Notes: generated by a model from the sequence alone, not told the origin. A stretch of 64,000 bases of DNA from Candidatus Aalborgicola danicus (GCA_016703945.1 JADJBC010000012.1:62001-126000); one strand, 5' to 3'. Shown: positions 16,988-26,367, numbered from the stretch's first letter. Numbers and translations: made by a program.

Positions 16988-18616
16988 TCAGACGCCGGGC
17001 AATTGGTAGTCGCGCAGCATTTCACGTAACTTGGACTTTTGCATCTTGCCGGTGCCGCCCAAAGGAATGGCGTCGACAAACACCACGTCGTCCGGGATCT
17101 GCCACTTGGCCGTCTTACCCTCGTAAAAGGCAATCAGTTCTTCCCGCGTGACATCGGCACCGGGCTTCTTGACGACCGCAATGATGGGGCGCTCGTCCCA
17201 TTTGGGGTGTTTCATGCCAATGCACGCCGCCATCGCCACCGCCGGATGGGCCATGGCGACGTTTTCCACGTCAATGGAACTGATCCATTCACCACCCGAC
17301 TTGATCACATCCTTGCTGCGGTCGGTAATCTGCATGTAGCCGTCTGCATCAATGGTGGCCACGTCACCCGTCGGGAACCAGCCATCCACCAGCGGTGATC
17401 CACCCTCACCCTTGAAATACTCGGCAATCACCCATGGGCCTTTGACCAGCAAATCACCATAGGCCTTGCCGTCCCAGGGTAAAGGTTTGCCTTCATCGTC
17501 CACAATTTTCATGTCGACACCGAAGATGCCACGCCCTTGCTTGAGCCGTACTTTCATCTTGTCGGCAGAGTCCATGGGCAGGTGTTTGTTTTTCAGCGTA
17601 CACACGGTGCCCAAAGGAGACATCTCGGTCATTCCCCAAGCGTGCAGCACTTCAACCCCATACAGGTCGTTGAAGGCCGTGATCATCGCGGGCGGGCAGG
17701 CCGAGCCTCCGATCACGGTGCGCTTGAGTGTGGAGAATCGCAAGTTGCCGGATTGCATGTGGCCCAGCATCATCTGCCACACCGTGGGCACCCCCGCCGC
17801 AAAACTGACCTTTTCGCTTTCAATCAGTTCGAATATCGACTTGCCGTCCATGGCCGGGCCTGGAAACACCAGCTTGGCACCCGTCATGGCAGCCGAGTAG
17901 GGCAAGCCCCAGGCATTGACGTGGAACATCGGTACCACCGGCAACACACAGTCCCGGGCACTCATGCTCAAGGCATCCGGCAGTGCACCGGCCAGGGCAT
18001 GCAACATCGTGGAGCGATGGCTGTAGAGCGCTGCTTTGGGATTGCCCGTGGTGCCACTGGTGTAACACATGCTGGAAGCCGAATTTTCGTCAAACTCCAG
18101 CCAGGCGTATTCAGCGGGCTGGGAACCAATCCACTCCTCGTAACTGCGCAAGCCGGGAATGCCGGTGTCGGCGGGCAGCTTGTCCGCGTCACACAAGGCG
18201 ATGAAGTGTTTGATCGTGGTGCAGCGCCCGTGCACCGCCTTGACGATGGGCAAAAACGTCATGTCAAAACACAAAACCTGGTCTTCAGCATGGTTGGCAA
18301 TCCAGACAATCTGGTCCGGGTGCAAGCGCGGATTCAGGGTGTGCAATACCCGACCCGTTCCGCTGACCCCGAAATACAGCTCCAGATGGCGGTAGCCGTT
18401 CCACGCCAGCGTGGCGACACGGTCACTGAACGCCAATTCCATTTTGTCCAGCGCATTGGCCACCTTGCGGGCCCGTGCGGCAACGTCTTTGTAGGTGTAG
18501 CGGTGGATGTCACCTTCGACCCGCCGTGACACAATTTCGGCCTCGCCATGGTGCCGTTCGGCAAACTCGATCAGCGATGAAATCAGCAGTTGCTGGCTTT
18601 GCATTAACCCTAGCAT
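16988..18616 (-). CDS. Fatty-acid/acyl-CoA ligase (AMP-forming)
   Basis: 542 aa, typical of medium- or long-chain fatty-acid CoA ligases. It activates a carboxylic acid via an acyl-AMP to the CoA thioester. Motifs are the P-loop-like YTSGTTGNPKAALYSH, the HAWGMTEMSPLG A5 motif, WFPTGDVATIDADG with the ribose-binding Asp, and the catalytic Lys near the end in GGTGKMQKSKL. AAGGAG lies nine bases before the chosen ATG. It is upstream of the binding protein on the same strand, so uptake, activation and beta-oxidation are clustered. Confidence 0.93.
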   Translation of the reverse strand: MLGLMQSQQLLISSLIEFAERHHGEAEIVSRRVEGDIHRYTYKDVAARARKVANALDKMELAFSDRVATLAWNGYRHLELYFGVSGTGRVLHTLNPRLHPDQIVWIANHAEDQVLCFDMTFLPIVKAVHGRCTTIKHFIALCDADKLPADTGIPGLRSYEEWIGSQPAEYAWLEFDENSASSMCYTSGTTGNPKAALYSHRSTMLHALAGALPDALSMSARDCVLPVVPMFHVNAWGLPYSAAMTGAKLVFPGPAMDGKSIFELIESEKVSFAAGVPTVWQMMLGHMQSGNLRFSTLKRTVIGGSACPPAMITAFNDLYGVEVLHAWGMTEMSPLGTVCTLKNKHLPMDSADKMKVRLKQGRGIFGVDMKIVDDEGKPLPWDGKAYGDLLVKGPWVIAEYFKGEGGSPLVDGWFPTGDVATIDADGYMQITDRSKDVIKSGGEWISSIDVENVAMAHPAVAMAACIGMKHPKWDERPIIAVVKKPGADVTREELIAFYEGKTAKWQIPDDVVFVDAIPLGGTGKMQKSKLREMLRDYQLPGV

Positions 18617-18691
18617 GGGTGCTCCTTGAGGCAGTGGTGGTGGGAAGACATCATAGTCATGTGTCGGCAGGTTTTATGTGGTTCTGTGGAA

Positions 18692-18713
18692 CGAGCGCGA
18701 GTGTGCGCGCTCG
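18692..18713. promoter_or_regulatory. Inverted repeat in the divergent CoA-ligase/Crp-type promoter region
   Basis: An 8-bp stem CGAGCGCG / CGCGCTCG with a 6-base loop sits between the two divergent genes. It could be an operator or a hairpin in a leader. No classical FNR box (TTGAT-N4-ATCAA) is visible. Confidence 0.35.
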
Positions 18714-18768
18714 GTCAGCCTCTGGCAATCGGTGTCGCCCGGACGACACTCCCGTGTTTCAATACAGC

Positions 18769-19443
18769 ATGTTTGCGATCACACCCACACCGATTCACCG
18801 ATTCTTGCAAAGCCAGGCCTGGTTTTCCGCCATGCCGGTTGACGAACAACAGGCCATCGAGGCGCGAGTGTTCACGCTATCGGCTACACGTGGAACCACC
18901 ATCTTGCCAGCCCAGGAAGCCACGCAAGGTTGGTACGGCGTGTTACGGGGATTGGTCAAAATCTCGGGGCGCCCCACTGCAGGCCGCCGCTCGGACTTCT
19001 TGGGCGTGGCGGCAGGTGACTGGTTTGGCGAGGGTGCCGTCATCAAAAATGAACTCCGACGTTATGAAGTCGTGGCCCTGCGCGACACCGAGTTGCTGTG
19101 CCTGCCCAGCGCCACATTTCACGCGTTGTTTGCGTCCAACATCGCATTCAACCAATGTTTGGTGCGCTGCATGAATCTGCGACTGTCTCAGGCTATGGCC
19201 ATGATCGAGGCGGGCCGTACACGTACGCCCGAACAACGCATAGCGCTATCGCTGAGCCGCCTGTTCTGGAGCCACACCCGCCAGCTTGACCTGACACAGG
19301 ACGAACTCGCCAGTTTGGCTGGCATGTCCCGCCAAACGGCGAACCGGGTTCTGAACGTCATGCAGGACCAGGGGCTGATCAGCCTGGCCATGAATCGGAT
19401 CAAGGTGCTGGACGACACTGGTTTGACACGTTTGCTGGTCTAG
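18769..19443 (+). CDS. Crp/Fnr-family transcriptional regulator
   Basis: 224 aa from ATG (MFAITPTPIHRF); a GTG five codons upstream is an alternative, and the longer open frame into the divergent gene is rejected. The N-terminal half is a cyclic-nucleotide-binding beta-barrel (residues of about 20-130, with GDWFGEGAVI), and the C-terminus a Crp-type helix-turn-helix (LTQDELASLAGMSRQTANRVLN). There are no clustered cysteines for an FNR iron-sulfur centre. Being divergent from the CoA ligase it may control the acyl-CoA block. Confidence 0.88.
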   Translation: MFAITPTPIHRFLQSQAWFSAMPVDEQQAIEARVFTLSATRGTTILPAQEATQGWYGVLRGLVKISGRPTAGRRSDFLGVAAGDWFGEGAVIKNELRRYEVVALRDTELLCLPSATFHALFASNIAFNQCLVRCMNLRLSQAMAMIEAGRTRTPEQRIALSLSRLFWSHTRQLDLTQDELASLAGMSRQTANRVLNVMQDQGLISLAMNRIKVLDDTGLTRLLV

Positions 19444-19524
19444 ACGGTACAGAACGGCCCTGTAGTCCTACGTGACTTGCCCCTTGTGCCTGTAGGTTTG
19501 GACCGCCTGCCAGACAATACGCCC

Positions 19525-21036
19525 ATGAACGACATTTCTTCCGGCGCGGCCGTTTGGGAGCCGGGATGGCGCTGGAACAATAGCTTCGCAGCCCTCGGCC
19601 CCGAATTTCACTCTGCTATGCGCATGCAGCCCCTTCCCGGGCCTTATCTGGTCGGGCACAGCGCGTCAGCCGCAGGTTTACTCGGCCTGCCAACGGGTGC
19701 GCTGCTTTCCCCACACTGGCACGACATTTTTGCTGGCAACCAAGTGCCCAATGGCGCACAACCCCTGTCCAGCGTTTACAGCGGTCACCAGTTTGGCGTG
19801 TGGGCCGGGCAACTCGGCGATGGCCGCGCAGCCCTGCTGGGCGAACTGCAGCCACCCGCCGGGCACACCGGCTGCGCGCAGGAAATCCAGCTCAAGGGCT
19901 CGGGCCTGACGCCCTACTCCCGCATGGGTGACGGCCGCGCCGTGCTGCGCTCCAGCATCCGCGAATTCTTGTGCAGCGAGGCCATGCACGCGCTGGGCAT
20001 TCCCACCACCCGGGCGCTGTGCGTCATCGGCTCGGACCACCCGGTCTACCGCGAGCAGCCCGAGACCGCTGCCGTGGTCACGCGCCTGGCGCCCAGCTTC
20101 ATCCGCTTTGGGCACTTCGAGCACTTCTGCCACCACGACCTGCTCCCGCAGTTGCGTCAGTTGGCGGATTACGTCATCGACCGCTTCTACCCGCAGTGCC
20201 GCCTGGACACCCGGCTCAAGGGCAATGCCTATGCCAACTTCCTGCAGGCGGTCACCGAACGAACGGCCAGGATGGTGGCGCAGTGGCAGGCCGTGGGCTT
20301 TTGCCATGGCGTCATGAACACCGACAACATGAGCATCCTGGGCCTGACCATCGACTACGGCCCGTTCCAGTTTCTGGACGCCTTTGACCCCGGCCACATC
20401 TGCAACCACTCTGACAACCAGGGCCGTTATGCATTCGATCGGCAGCCCAACGTGGCCTACTGGAATCTGTATTGCCTGGGCCAGGCCCTGCTGCCACTGA
20501 TCGAAGAGCAGGAGCTGGCCATTGCCGCACTGGAAAGCTTCAAGACGGTTTTTCCGCAGGCCTTGGATGCCTGCATGGCCGCCAAGCTGGGCTTCCACGA
20601 GGTGCGCGACGGGCAACGCGAACTGACCGAAGACCTGCTGCGCCTGCTGGCCGAACAGCACGTGGACTACAGCATTTTCTGGCGACGTCTGAGCCATTGG
20701 GCGGCGCAGGGCGCGCTGGCAGAGCATGAACCCGTGTTGGACCTGTTTCTGGACCGCACCGGCATCGATTCTTGGTTGCTACAGTATTCAGAGCTGCTTG
20801 CGCATATTCCACGAGGGCTAGCGGCCGATTTGATGCTAAAGACCAACCCAAAGTACGTGTTACGGAACCATTTGGGTGAATTGGCCATCCAAGCTGCCCA
20901 GAACAAGGATTTTTCCGTGCTGGGGCAATTGCTTCAGGTGCTGGAACACCCGTTTGAAGAGCACTCTGACTTTGAAACCTTTGCCGATTTTCCGCCCGAC
21001 TGGGCTGCCGGTATTGCCATCAGTTGCAGTTCCTGA
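19525..21036 (+). CDS. selO: Protein adenylyltransferase SelO (YdiU family)
   Basis: 503 aa from the ATG of MNDISSGAAVW; a TTG further upstream is less likely. SelO is a pseudokinase-fold enzyme that transfers AMP from ATP to Ser/Thr/Tyr of proteins. Visible family motifs include YSGHQFGVWAGQLGDGRA, QLKGSGLTPYSRMGDGRAVLRSSIREFL, FCHGVMNTDNMSILGLTIDYGPFQFLD and NPKYVLRN. It ends ISCSS, where eukaryotic SelO carries selenocysteine; here the codon is TGC (Cys). Bases of about 20778-20838, encoding the segment just before NPKYVLRN, match a dispersed repeat found elsewhere in the window. Confidence 0.94.
   Translation: MNDISSGAAVWEPGWRWNNSFAALGPEFHSAMRMQPLPGPYLVGHSASAAGLLGLPTGALLSPHWHDIFAGNQVPNGAQPLSSVYSGHQFGVWAGQLGDGRAALLGELQPPAGHTGCAQEIQLKGSGLTPYSRMGDGRAVLRSSIREFLCSEAMHALGIPTTRALCVIGSDHPVYREQPETAAVVTRLAPSFIRFGHFEHFCHHDLLPQLRQLADYVIDRFYPQCRLDTRLKGNAYANFLQAVTERTARMVAQWQAVGFCHGVMNTDNMSILGLTIDYGPFQFLDAFDPGHICNHSDNQGRYAFDRQPNVAYWNLYCLGQALLPLIEEQELAIAALESFKTVFPQALDACMAAKLGFHEVRDGQRELTEDLLRLLAEQHVDYSIFWRRLSHWAAQGALAEHEPVLDLFLDRTGIDSWLLQYSELLAHIPRGLAADLMLKTNPKYVLRNHLGELAIQAAQNKDFSVLGQLLQVLEHPFEEHSDFETFADFPPDWAAGIAISCSS
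20778..20838. repeat. Family A dispersed repeat, copy 1 (inside selO)
   Basis: Contains GCTACAGTATTCAGAGCT, CGCATATTCCACGAGGGCTA and GCGGCCGATTTGATGCT, the same order of blocks as the intergenic copies. It is read through in frame. Confidence 0.75.
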
Positions 21037-21057
21037 CCATTGCGCTTTGGAGACACC

Positions 21058-21467
21058 ATGACCAATCCCATCACCAAAACCGACGAAGAGTGGAAAGCGA
21101 TTCTGCAAAGCAAGGGTGCCGAACCCCATGCCTTTGAAGTGACCCGCCACGCCGCCACCGAGCGGCCGTTCACCGGCAAATACGCCGACAACTTCAAGAA
21201 CGGCACCTATCACTGCATTTGTTGCGACAAACCCCTGTTCACCGCGAACACCAAGTTCGACGCCGGCTGCGGCTGGCCCAGTTTTGATGCCGCCATTGCC
21301 GAGGGGCCGTTGCCACCCGCACCGACAAAACCCACGGCATGGTGCGTATCGAAGCCCTGTGCGGCCACTGCGGCGCCCACTTGGGCCACCTGTTTGACGA
21401 TGGCCCGACCGACACCGGCCTGCGCTACTGCATGAACTCGGCCTCGTTACACTTCAGCCCTGCATGA
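21058..21467 (+). pseudogene. msrB: Methionine-R-sulfoxide reductase MsrB, frame broken by one base
   Basis: The frame from ATG gives a good MsrB N-terminus including the first zinc pair (CICC) and DAGCGWPSFD, then shifts at a GGGG run (21303-21306). Reading one base differently restores TRTDKTHGMVRIEALCGHCG, LGHLFDDGP and RYCMNSASLHF, and a full length of about 136 aa. The second zinc pair and the catalytic Cys in RYCMNSA both lie after the break, so the product as written would be inactive. The restored stop overlaps the yciB ATG by four bases, supporting an intact gene originally. One missing G is the simplest explanation; a sequencing indel is likely. Confidence 0.85.
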
Positions 21468-22018
21468 AAATACTGATTGATTTTTTCCCCATCCTGCTGT
21501 TTGTCGGTGCCTACAAGTTTTACGACATCTACGTCGGTACCAGTGTGCTGATGGCGGCAACGGTGCTGCAGGTCGCGATCATGTATGCGGTGGACCGCAA
21601 GGTACCGGCCATGTACAAGATCACACTGGCTTTGGTGCTGATTTTTGGCACCCTGACTCTCGCCTTGCATGACGACCGCTTTATCAAGTGGAAGCCCACC
21701 GTGTTGTACGGTGCCATGGCAATTGCCCTGGCCATAGCCCTGTGGGGTTTGCGCAAGAATTTTCTCAAAATGCTGATGGGGCACCAGCTTGATCTTCCTG
21801 ACAGCGTTTGGCACCGCCTCAATGTCGTCTGGGTGGCGTACAACGCGTTTATGTCGCTGCTCAATGCGTATGTCGTGCTGAACTACAGCACCGAAGAATG
21901 GGTCAGCTTCAAGTTGTGGGGTTATGTGTTCCCGCTGGCCTTCATCATCGGCCAGGGGCTCTATATTGCCCCCCATCTGCGCAGCGACGAGCCCGAAAAG
22001 AAGGAGAATACCCCGTGA
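21464..22018 (+). CDS. yciB: Inner-membrane septation protein YciB (IspZ/septation protein A)
   Basis: 184 aa with five or so hydrophobic helices, the standard size. It starts MKILIDFFPILLFVGAYKF, a signature of the family, and contains DRKVPAMYKITLALVLIFGTLTL and WHRLNVVWVAYNAFM. YciB is linked to cell-envelope synthesis and septation. The ATG overlaps the restored msrB stop, and its own TGA overlaps the following GTG start, so msrB-yciB-bolA is one coupled unit. Confidence 0.93.
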   Translation: MKILIDFFPILLFVGAYKFYDIYVGTSVLMAATVLQVAIMYAVDRKVPAMYKITLALVLIFGTLTLALHDDRFIKWKPTVLYGAMAIALAIALWGLRKNFLKMLMGHQLDLPDSVWHRLNVVWVAYNAFMSLLNAYVVLNYSTEEWVSFKLWGYVFPLAFIIGQGLYIAPHLRSDEPEKKENTP

Positions 22019-22305
22019 GCCTTGGCCCTACCACCGCCCAACTGGAGCAGCGACTGCGCGAGCGCCTGGACCCCACCCATCTGGAGGTGCTGGACGAGAG
22101 TTTCCAGCACGCCGGACACGCTGGCGCCAATGGCAGCGGTTTTGGCACCCACTTCCGGGTTCGTGTTACTTCACACTTGTTTACAAACTGCACCCGGGTG
22201 GCTCGCCACCGGCTTGTGTATGATGCGCTGCAAGATTTCATTGACCAGGGCTTGCACGCACTGGCCATAGAGACCGAAGAATCGCCCAAAAGAACCGCGG
22301 TTTGA
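22015..22305 (+). CDS. BolA family protein
   Basis: 96 aa from a GTG that overlaps the yciB stop (GTGA), with AAGGAG about ten bases upstream. BolA proteins bind monothiol glutaredoxins and act in iron-sulfur handling and stress morphology. Visible are HLEVLDESFQHAGH with the conserved His, FGTHFRVRV, and the RHRLVYDALQ helix with conserved His. An ORF starting further upstream in the same frame is only extension into yciB and is rejected. Confidence 0.88.
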   Translation: MSLGPTTAQLEQRLRERLDPTHLEVLDESFQHAGHAGANGSGFGTHFRVRVTSHLFTNCTRVARHRLVYDALQDFIDQGLHALAIETEESPKRTAV

Positions 22306-22363
22306 CCCGCCGCTCTGGCACCCCCTGTTTGATCTATCCACTTGAATCCCTGAAGGAAATCGC

Positions 22364-23149
22364 ATGAAGAAGCAAGTTTTGTCCGCTCTGACCATTGCCG
22401 CGTTGCTGGCAACCGGTGCAACAGCGGCATGGGCCCAAAACGTGGCCATCGTGAATGGCGTGGCCGTTCCAACCTCACGTGTGGACGCGTTGGCGCAGCA
22501 AGTGGCCCGCTCCGGCCGGCCTGTGACCCCTGAAATGCAGGGCCAGTTGAAAGAAGAAGTGGTTGCGCGTGAAATTTTCATGCAGGAAGCCCAAAAACGG
22601 GGCCTGGACGCCACCGAAGACTTCAAGACCCAAATTGAACTGGCCCGCCAGGCCATTCTGATTCGCGAACTGTTTGGTGACTTCCAGAAGAAGAACCCCG
22701 TCACCGAAGAAGAAATCAAGGCCGAATACGACAAGTTTTCCGCCGCCAACTCGGGCAAGGAATTCAAGGCCCGTCACATTCTGGTGGAAACCGAAGACCA
22801 GGCCAAGGCCATCATCGCCAAGCTCAAAAAAGGTGGCAAGTTTGAAGATATTGCCAAGAAAGAATCCAAAGACCCAGGCTCCGGTGCCAAGGGTGGTGAC
22901 CTCGACTGGTCCAATCCGGGTGGCTATGTGAAGGAATTTTCCGAAGCGCTGATGGCCCTGACCAAAGGCAAGACCACCGAAACACCGGTCAAAACCCAAT
23001 TTGGTTACCACGTGATTCGCTTGGACGACACCCGTGACGCCCAGTTGCCGAAGTTTGAAGATGTGAAACCACAAATTGCCCAACAGTTGCAACAGCAAAA
23101 GATTAGCAAGTACCAGGAAGAATTGCGGGCCAAGGCCAAGGTCGAATAA
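22364..23149 (+). CDS. Periplasmic parvulin-type peptidyl-prolyl isomerase
   Basis: 261 aa with a Sec signal peptide (LTIAALLATGATAAWAQ). The N-terminal helical part is SurA/PpiD-like chaperone; the parvulin domain covers about 130-235 with KARHILVETEDQAKAIIAKLKKGG split across the core strand-helix, GDLDWSNPGGYVKEF, and TQFGYHVIRLDD. It would assist folding of exported proteins. It follows bolA by 58 bases and is followed by a strong terminator, so it closes the operon. Confidence 0.92.
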   Translation: MKKQVLSALTIAALLATGATAAWAQNVAIVNGVAVPTSRVDALAQQVARSGRPVTPEMQGQLKEEVVAREIFMQEAQKRGLDATEDFKTQIELARQAILIRELFGDFQKKNPVTEEEIKAEYDKFSAANSGKEFKARHILVETEDQAKAIIAKLKKGGKFEDIAKKESKDPGSGAKGGDLDWSNPGGYVKEFSEALMALTKGKTTETPVKTQFGYHVIRLDDTRDAQLPKFEDVKPQIAQQLQQQKISKYQEELRAKAKVE

Positions 23150-23181
23150 AGCCGACCAAAACTAAACCCTGAGCAAACACG

Positions 23182-23208
23182 ACGCGGCCCCGGCCGCGTT
23201 TTGTTTTT
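23182..23208 (+). terminator. Rho-independent terminator after the PPIase gene
   Basis: An 8-bp stem ACGCGGCC / GGCCGCGT with a 2-base loop (CC), followed by TTTGTTTTT. It lies about 30 bases after the stop codon. Confidence 0.85.
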
Positions 23209-23270
23209 GGGGTTGGGCTTGGCTTGGTTCGGTTTTGCGATACTTGTTTCTTTTTCAGAACGGCTTCCCC

Positions 23271-24126
23271 ATGAAACTGCTTCGTTATGGCCCCCCAGGC
23301 CAGGAAAAACCCGGGTGCGCTCGACCCACAGGGCCGCGTACGCGACCTGTCGGGCGTGGTCGATGATGTAGGCGGCACAACGCTGCAACCGGCCCAGCTC
23401 GACCGCCTCAAATCTCTGGACCTCAGCACACTGCCCCTGATGCCCGGCACGCCCCAACAAGACCTGCGACTAGGCCCCTGCGTGGCGCGCACCGGAAAGC
23501 TGATTTGTATCGGCCTTAACTACTCCGACCACGCAGCAGAGGCCGGTATGCAGGTTCCACCCGAACCGGTGGTGTTCAACAAGTGGACCAGCGCCATCTG
23601 CGGCCCCGACGATGCGGTGCAGATCCCCCGTGGCTCTACCAAGACGGATTGGGAGGTCGAACTGGGTGTGGTCATCGGCCAGGGTGGCCGATACATCGCC
23701 GAAGCCGACGCCATGGCGCATGTGGCCGGCTATTGCATCGTCAACGATGTTTCAGAGCGTGAATTCCAGTTGGAGCGCAGCGGCACCTGGGACAAGGGCA
23801 AGGGCTGCGACACCTTTGGCCCCATGGGCCCGTGGCTGGTGACTGCCGACGAGGTGCCCGACCCCCAGGCACTGGGTATGTGGCTGGAGGTGGATGGCAA
23901 GCGTTACCAAAATGGATCGACCGCAACCATGGTCTACCAGGTGCCGTTTCTGATCAGCTACCTGAGCCGTTTCATGAGTTTGCAGAGTGGCGACGTGATC
24001 TCCACCGGTACCCCGCCCGGTGTTGGCATGGGACAAAAACCACCAGTGTTTTTAAGGGCGGGCCAAACCATGCACTTGGGGATCGACGGACTGGGTACTC
24101 AGACGCAGTTGGCGTTACAAGCCTAG
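23271..24126 (+). pseudogene. Fumarylacetoacetate hydrolase-family protein, frame broken near the N-terminus
   Basis: The natural start MKLLRYGPPGQEKPG begins at the ATG at 23271, but the rest of the protein (ALDPQGRVRDLSGVV onward) lies in another frame; one extra C in CCC at 23310-23312 explains the break. Merged length is 284 aa, normal for the family. The FAH core is visible: IGLNYSDHAAEAG, GPDDAVQIPRG, the metal-binding acids around DWEVELGVVIG, NDVSEREFQ, and ISTGTPPGVGMG. Such enzymes cleave or hydrate 2-keto acids such as 2,4-diketo-rhamnonates or homoprotocatechuate products. An ATG at 23287 gives a complete but N-terminally altered ORF. Confidence 0.82.
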
Positions 24127-24130
24127 CCGG

Positions 24131-24218
24131 GTCTGGGCGGCAGAGCGTTTTGCTCCGTGTCCCCCACCCGCTTTGCGGGCTCCTCCTTTACCTGCGCAAA
24201 ACGCTCTACCGCCCAGAC
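24131..24218. repeat. Family B palindromic element, copy 1 (intergenic)
   Basis: About 88 bp with terminal inverted repeats of about 23 bp beginning GTCTGGGCGG and reading into AGAGCGTTTTGC, one mismatch between arms. An inverted, diverged copy lies at 25273-25358 inside the next gene. Confidence 0.8.
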
Positions 24219-24267
24219 CCTCCAAGGCACCACCACGGACAGCCCCACCTGCTGGGATAATCCCGTA

Positions 24268-26367
24268 ATGTCCTTGCTCGACCACCAACTCGAACTTCTA
24301 GCCCCCGCCCGTGACGCCGATATCGGCATAGCAGCCGTCGACCACGGCGCGGATGCGGTCTACATCGGCGGCCCGTCCTTTGGCGCACGCTCCAGCGCCG
24401 ACAACAGCGTGGCCGACATCGCCCGGCTGGTGCGCCACGCCCACCGCTTCAACAGCCGCATCTTCGTCACGATGAACACCATCCTGCGGGATGACGAGCT
24501 CGAAGGTGCGCGCAAGCTGGCTTGGCAGCTGTATGACGCGGGAGCGGACGCGCTGATCATCCAGGACATGGGCCTGTTGGAAATCGACATGCCGCCCATC
24601 CAGTTGCATGCCAGTACCCAGACCGACATCCGCACGCCAGAGAAGGCACGCTTTCTGCAGGACGTGGGCCTGTCGCAAATCGTGCTGGCGCGCGAGCTGA
24701 CGTTGAAACAAATCGCCGCCATCCGCGCCCAAACCGACCCCGAGCGTTGCACGCTGGAATTTTTTGTGCACGGCGCCCTGTGCGTGGCCTATAGCGGCCA
24801 GTGTTACATCAGCCACGCCCACACCGGGCGCAGCGCCAACCGTGGCGAATGCAGCCAGGCCTGCCGCCTGCCCTACCAGGTGGTGGACGACAAGGGCCGC
24901 TTTGTGGCGCACGACAAACATGTCTTGAGCATGAAGGACAACAACCAGAGCGAAAACCTGGCCGCTTTGGTGGATGCGGGCATCCGCAGCTTCAAGATCG
25001 AGGGCCGCTACAAAGACATGGGTTATGTGAAAAACATTACCGCCCATTACCGCAAGCTGCTAGACGAACTGATTGAAGACCGCCAATACTCGGACCAACC
25101 GCTGTCTCGTGCCAGCAGCGGCAGCACCACCTTCACCTTCACGCCCGACCCCAACCAGAACTTCAACCGCGAGTTCACCGATTATTTTGTGCAAGGCCGC
25201 AAGGACGACATCGGCGCTTTCGACTCGCCCAAGAACCCCGGCCAGCCCATCGGTTTTGTGACGCAGCTGGGAGCCTGGGCGGCAGGGCGTTCTGCGCAGG
25301 TAAAAGGAGGAGACCGCAGGTCGGGGGACACGGAGCAGAGCGCTCTGTCGCCCAGGCTCTCGGGCGCGAACTGGGTGGAGTTGGAACTGACCGACAAAAC
25401 CATGGTCCTGCACAACGGCGATGGCCTGTGTTACTACAACTTGCAAAAGGAGCTGGTGGGCCTGGCCATCAACCGGGCCGAGGCGGTCAACACGGCAAAA
25501 GGCCGCTGGCGTGTGTTCCCCAAGGGCGATGTGACCAGCCTCAAGGACCTGCGCAAGGGAACCGAGGTCAACCGCAACCGCGATGTGGACTGGGTGCGTG
25601 TGCTGGACAAAAAGTCCAGCGACCGGCGTATAGCGGTGTGGGCGGAACTGGCGCGCACGCCAACCGGTGTGGCGCTGACCCTGACCGACGAAGACGGCAA
25701 CACCGGCACCACGAGCACCACCCTGCCCCACACCGCCGCCAAAGACCCGGCCGCCAATGCCGCGTTGCTGGAGCAGCACATAGCCAAATTGGGCGCTACT
25801 ATTTTCGTAGCTACTCAGGTAGCTTTTACGGGGGCTGGTGACCTATTTGTGCCTGCCTCCAGCCTCAACGCCCTGCGCCGGGATGCCGTGGAAGAGCTGG
25901 AAACCGCGCGCGCTCTGGCCTTGACGCGGCTGCCCCGTGCTGCTGCGGTTGAGCCGCCGGTGCCCTTCCCCGAAGACACGCTGACCTACCTGGCCAATGT
26001 GCACAACCGGCAAGCCCACGCGTTCTACGCCAAACACGGCGTCAAAGTGATTGACGCGGCTTATGAAGCCAACCAGGAGCTCGGCGAGGTCAGCCTGATG
26101 ATCACCAAACACTGCGTGCGCTTTTCGCTGAGCCTGTGCCCCAAACAGGCCAAAGGCGTGGTCGGCGTGCAGGGCCAGGTCAAGGCCGAGCCGCTGCAGC
26201 TGATCAACGGCAAAGAGAAACTGACGCTGCGTTTTGACTGCAAGCCCTGCGAGATGCACGTGGTGGGCAAGATCAAGACCGCCGTTGTGAACCAGTTGAA
26301 CAAGGTGGCCGCAGGGGGTATAGCGGCCGCACCCGTGACGTTTCACAAAACACGGCCGCTGCATTAG
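24268..26367 (+). CDS. U32 peptidase-family protein (RlhA/YdcP-like RNA hydroxylase candidate)
   Basis: 699 aa from MSLLDHQLELLAPARD; an in-frame ATG 37 codons upstream lies in repeat DNA and is rejected. U32 proteins of this size with a C-terminal extension (RlhA/YdcP) hydroxylate cytidine in 23S rRNA; shorter relatives modify tRNA or are called collagenases. Visible are AVDHGADAVYIGGPSFGAR, HGALCVAYSGQCYISH, the GECSQACRLPY cysteines and FKIEGRYKDM. Near the end the paired cysteines of FDCKPCEMHVVG are present. Two dispersed repeats are translated in frame: family B (residues of about 336-364) and family A (about 510-528), making the protein longer than its relatives. Confidence 0.82.
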   Translation: MSLLDHQLELLAPARDADIGIAAVDHGADAVYIGGPSFGARSSADNSVADIARLVRHAHRFNSRIFVTMNTILRDDELEGARKLAWQLYDAGADALIIQDMGLLEIDMPPIQLHASTQTDIRTPEKARFLQDVGLSQIVLARELTLKQIAAIRAQTDPERCTLEFFVHGALCVAYSGQCYISHAHTGRSANRGECSQACRLPYQVVDDKGRFVAHDKHVLSMKDNNQSENLAALVDAGIRSFKIEGRYKDMGYVKNITAHYRKLLDELIEDRQYSDQPLSRASSGSTTFTFTPDPNQNFNREFTDYFVQGRKDDIGAFDSPKNPGQPIGFVTQLGAWAAGRSAQVKGGDRRSGDTEQSALSPRLSGANWVELELTDKTMVLHNGDGLCYYNLQKELVGLAINRAEAVNTAKGRWRVFPKGDVTSLKDLRKGTEVNRNRDVDWVRVLDKKSSDRRIAVWAELARTPTGVALTLTDEDGNTGTTSTTLPHTAAKDPAANAALLEQHIAKLGATIFVATQVAFTGAGDLFVPASSLNALRRDAVEELETARALALTRLPRAAAVEPPVPFPEDTLTYLANVHNRQAHAFYAKHGVKVIDAAYEANQELGEVSLMITKHCVRFSLSLCPKQAKGVVGVQGQVKAEPLQLINGKEKLTLRFDCKPCEMHVVGKIKTAVVNQLNKVAAGGIAAAPVTFHKTRPLH
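25273..25358. repeat. Family B palindromic element, copy 2 (inside the U32 gene)
   Basis: Reverse-complement match to copy 1: both share GCGCAGGTAAA, GGAGGAG and GGGGGACACGGAGCA between CTGGGCGG arms. It adds about 29 codons without a stop. Confidence 0.8.
25795..25849. repeat. Family A dispersed repeat, copy 2 (inside the U32 gene)
   Basis: Contains GCTACTATTTTCGTAGCT then ACGGGGGCTGG and GACCTATTTG, matching the block order of intergenic copies. It is read through in frame. Confidence 0.7.

Noticed and set aside
18475..18768. N-terminal extension of the Crp/Fnr regulator
   Set aside because: The frame is open but antisense to the CoA ligase and has no family similarity.
20989..21036. Selenocysteine at the SelO C-terminus
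   Set aside because: The codon is TGC (Cys), and the ISCSS ending with a normal stop is the usual bacterial form.
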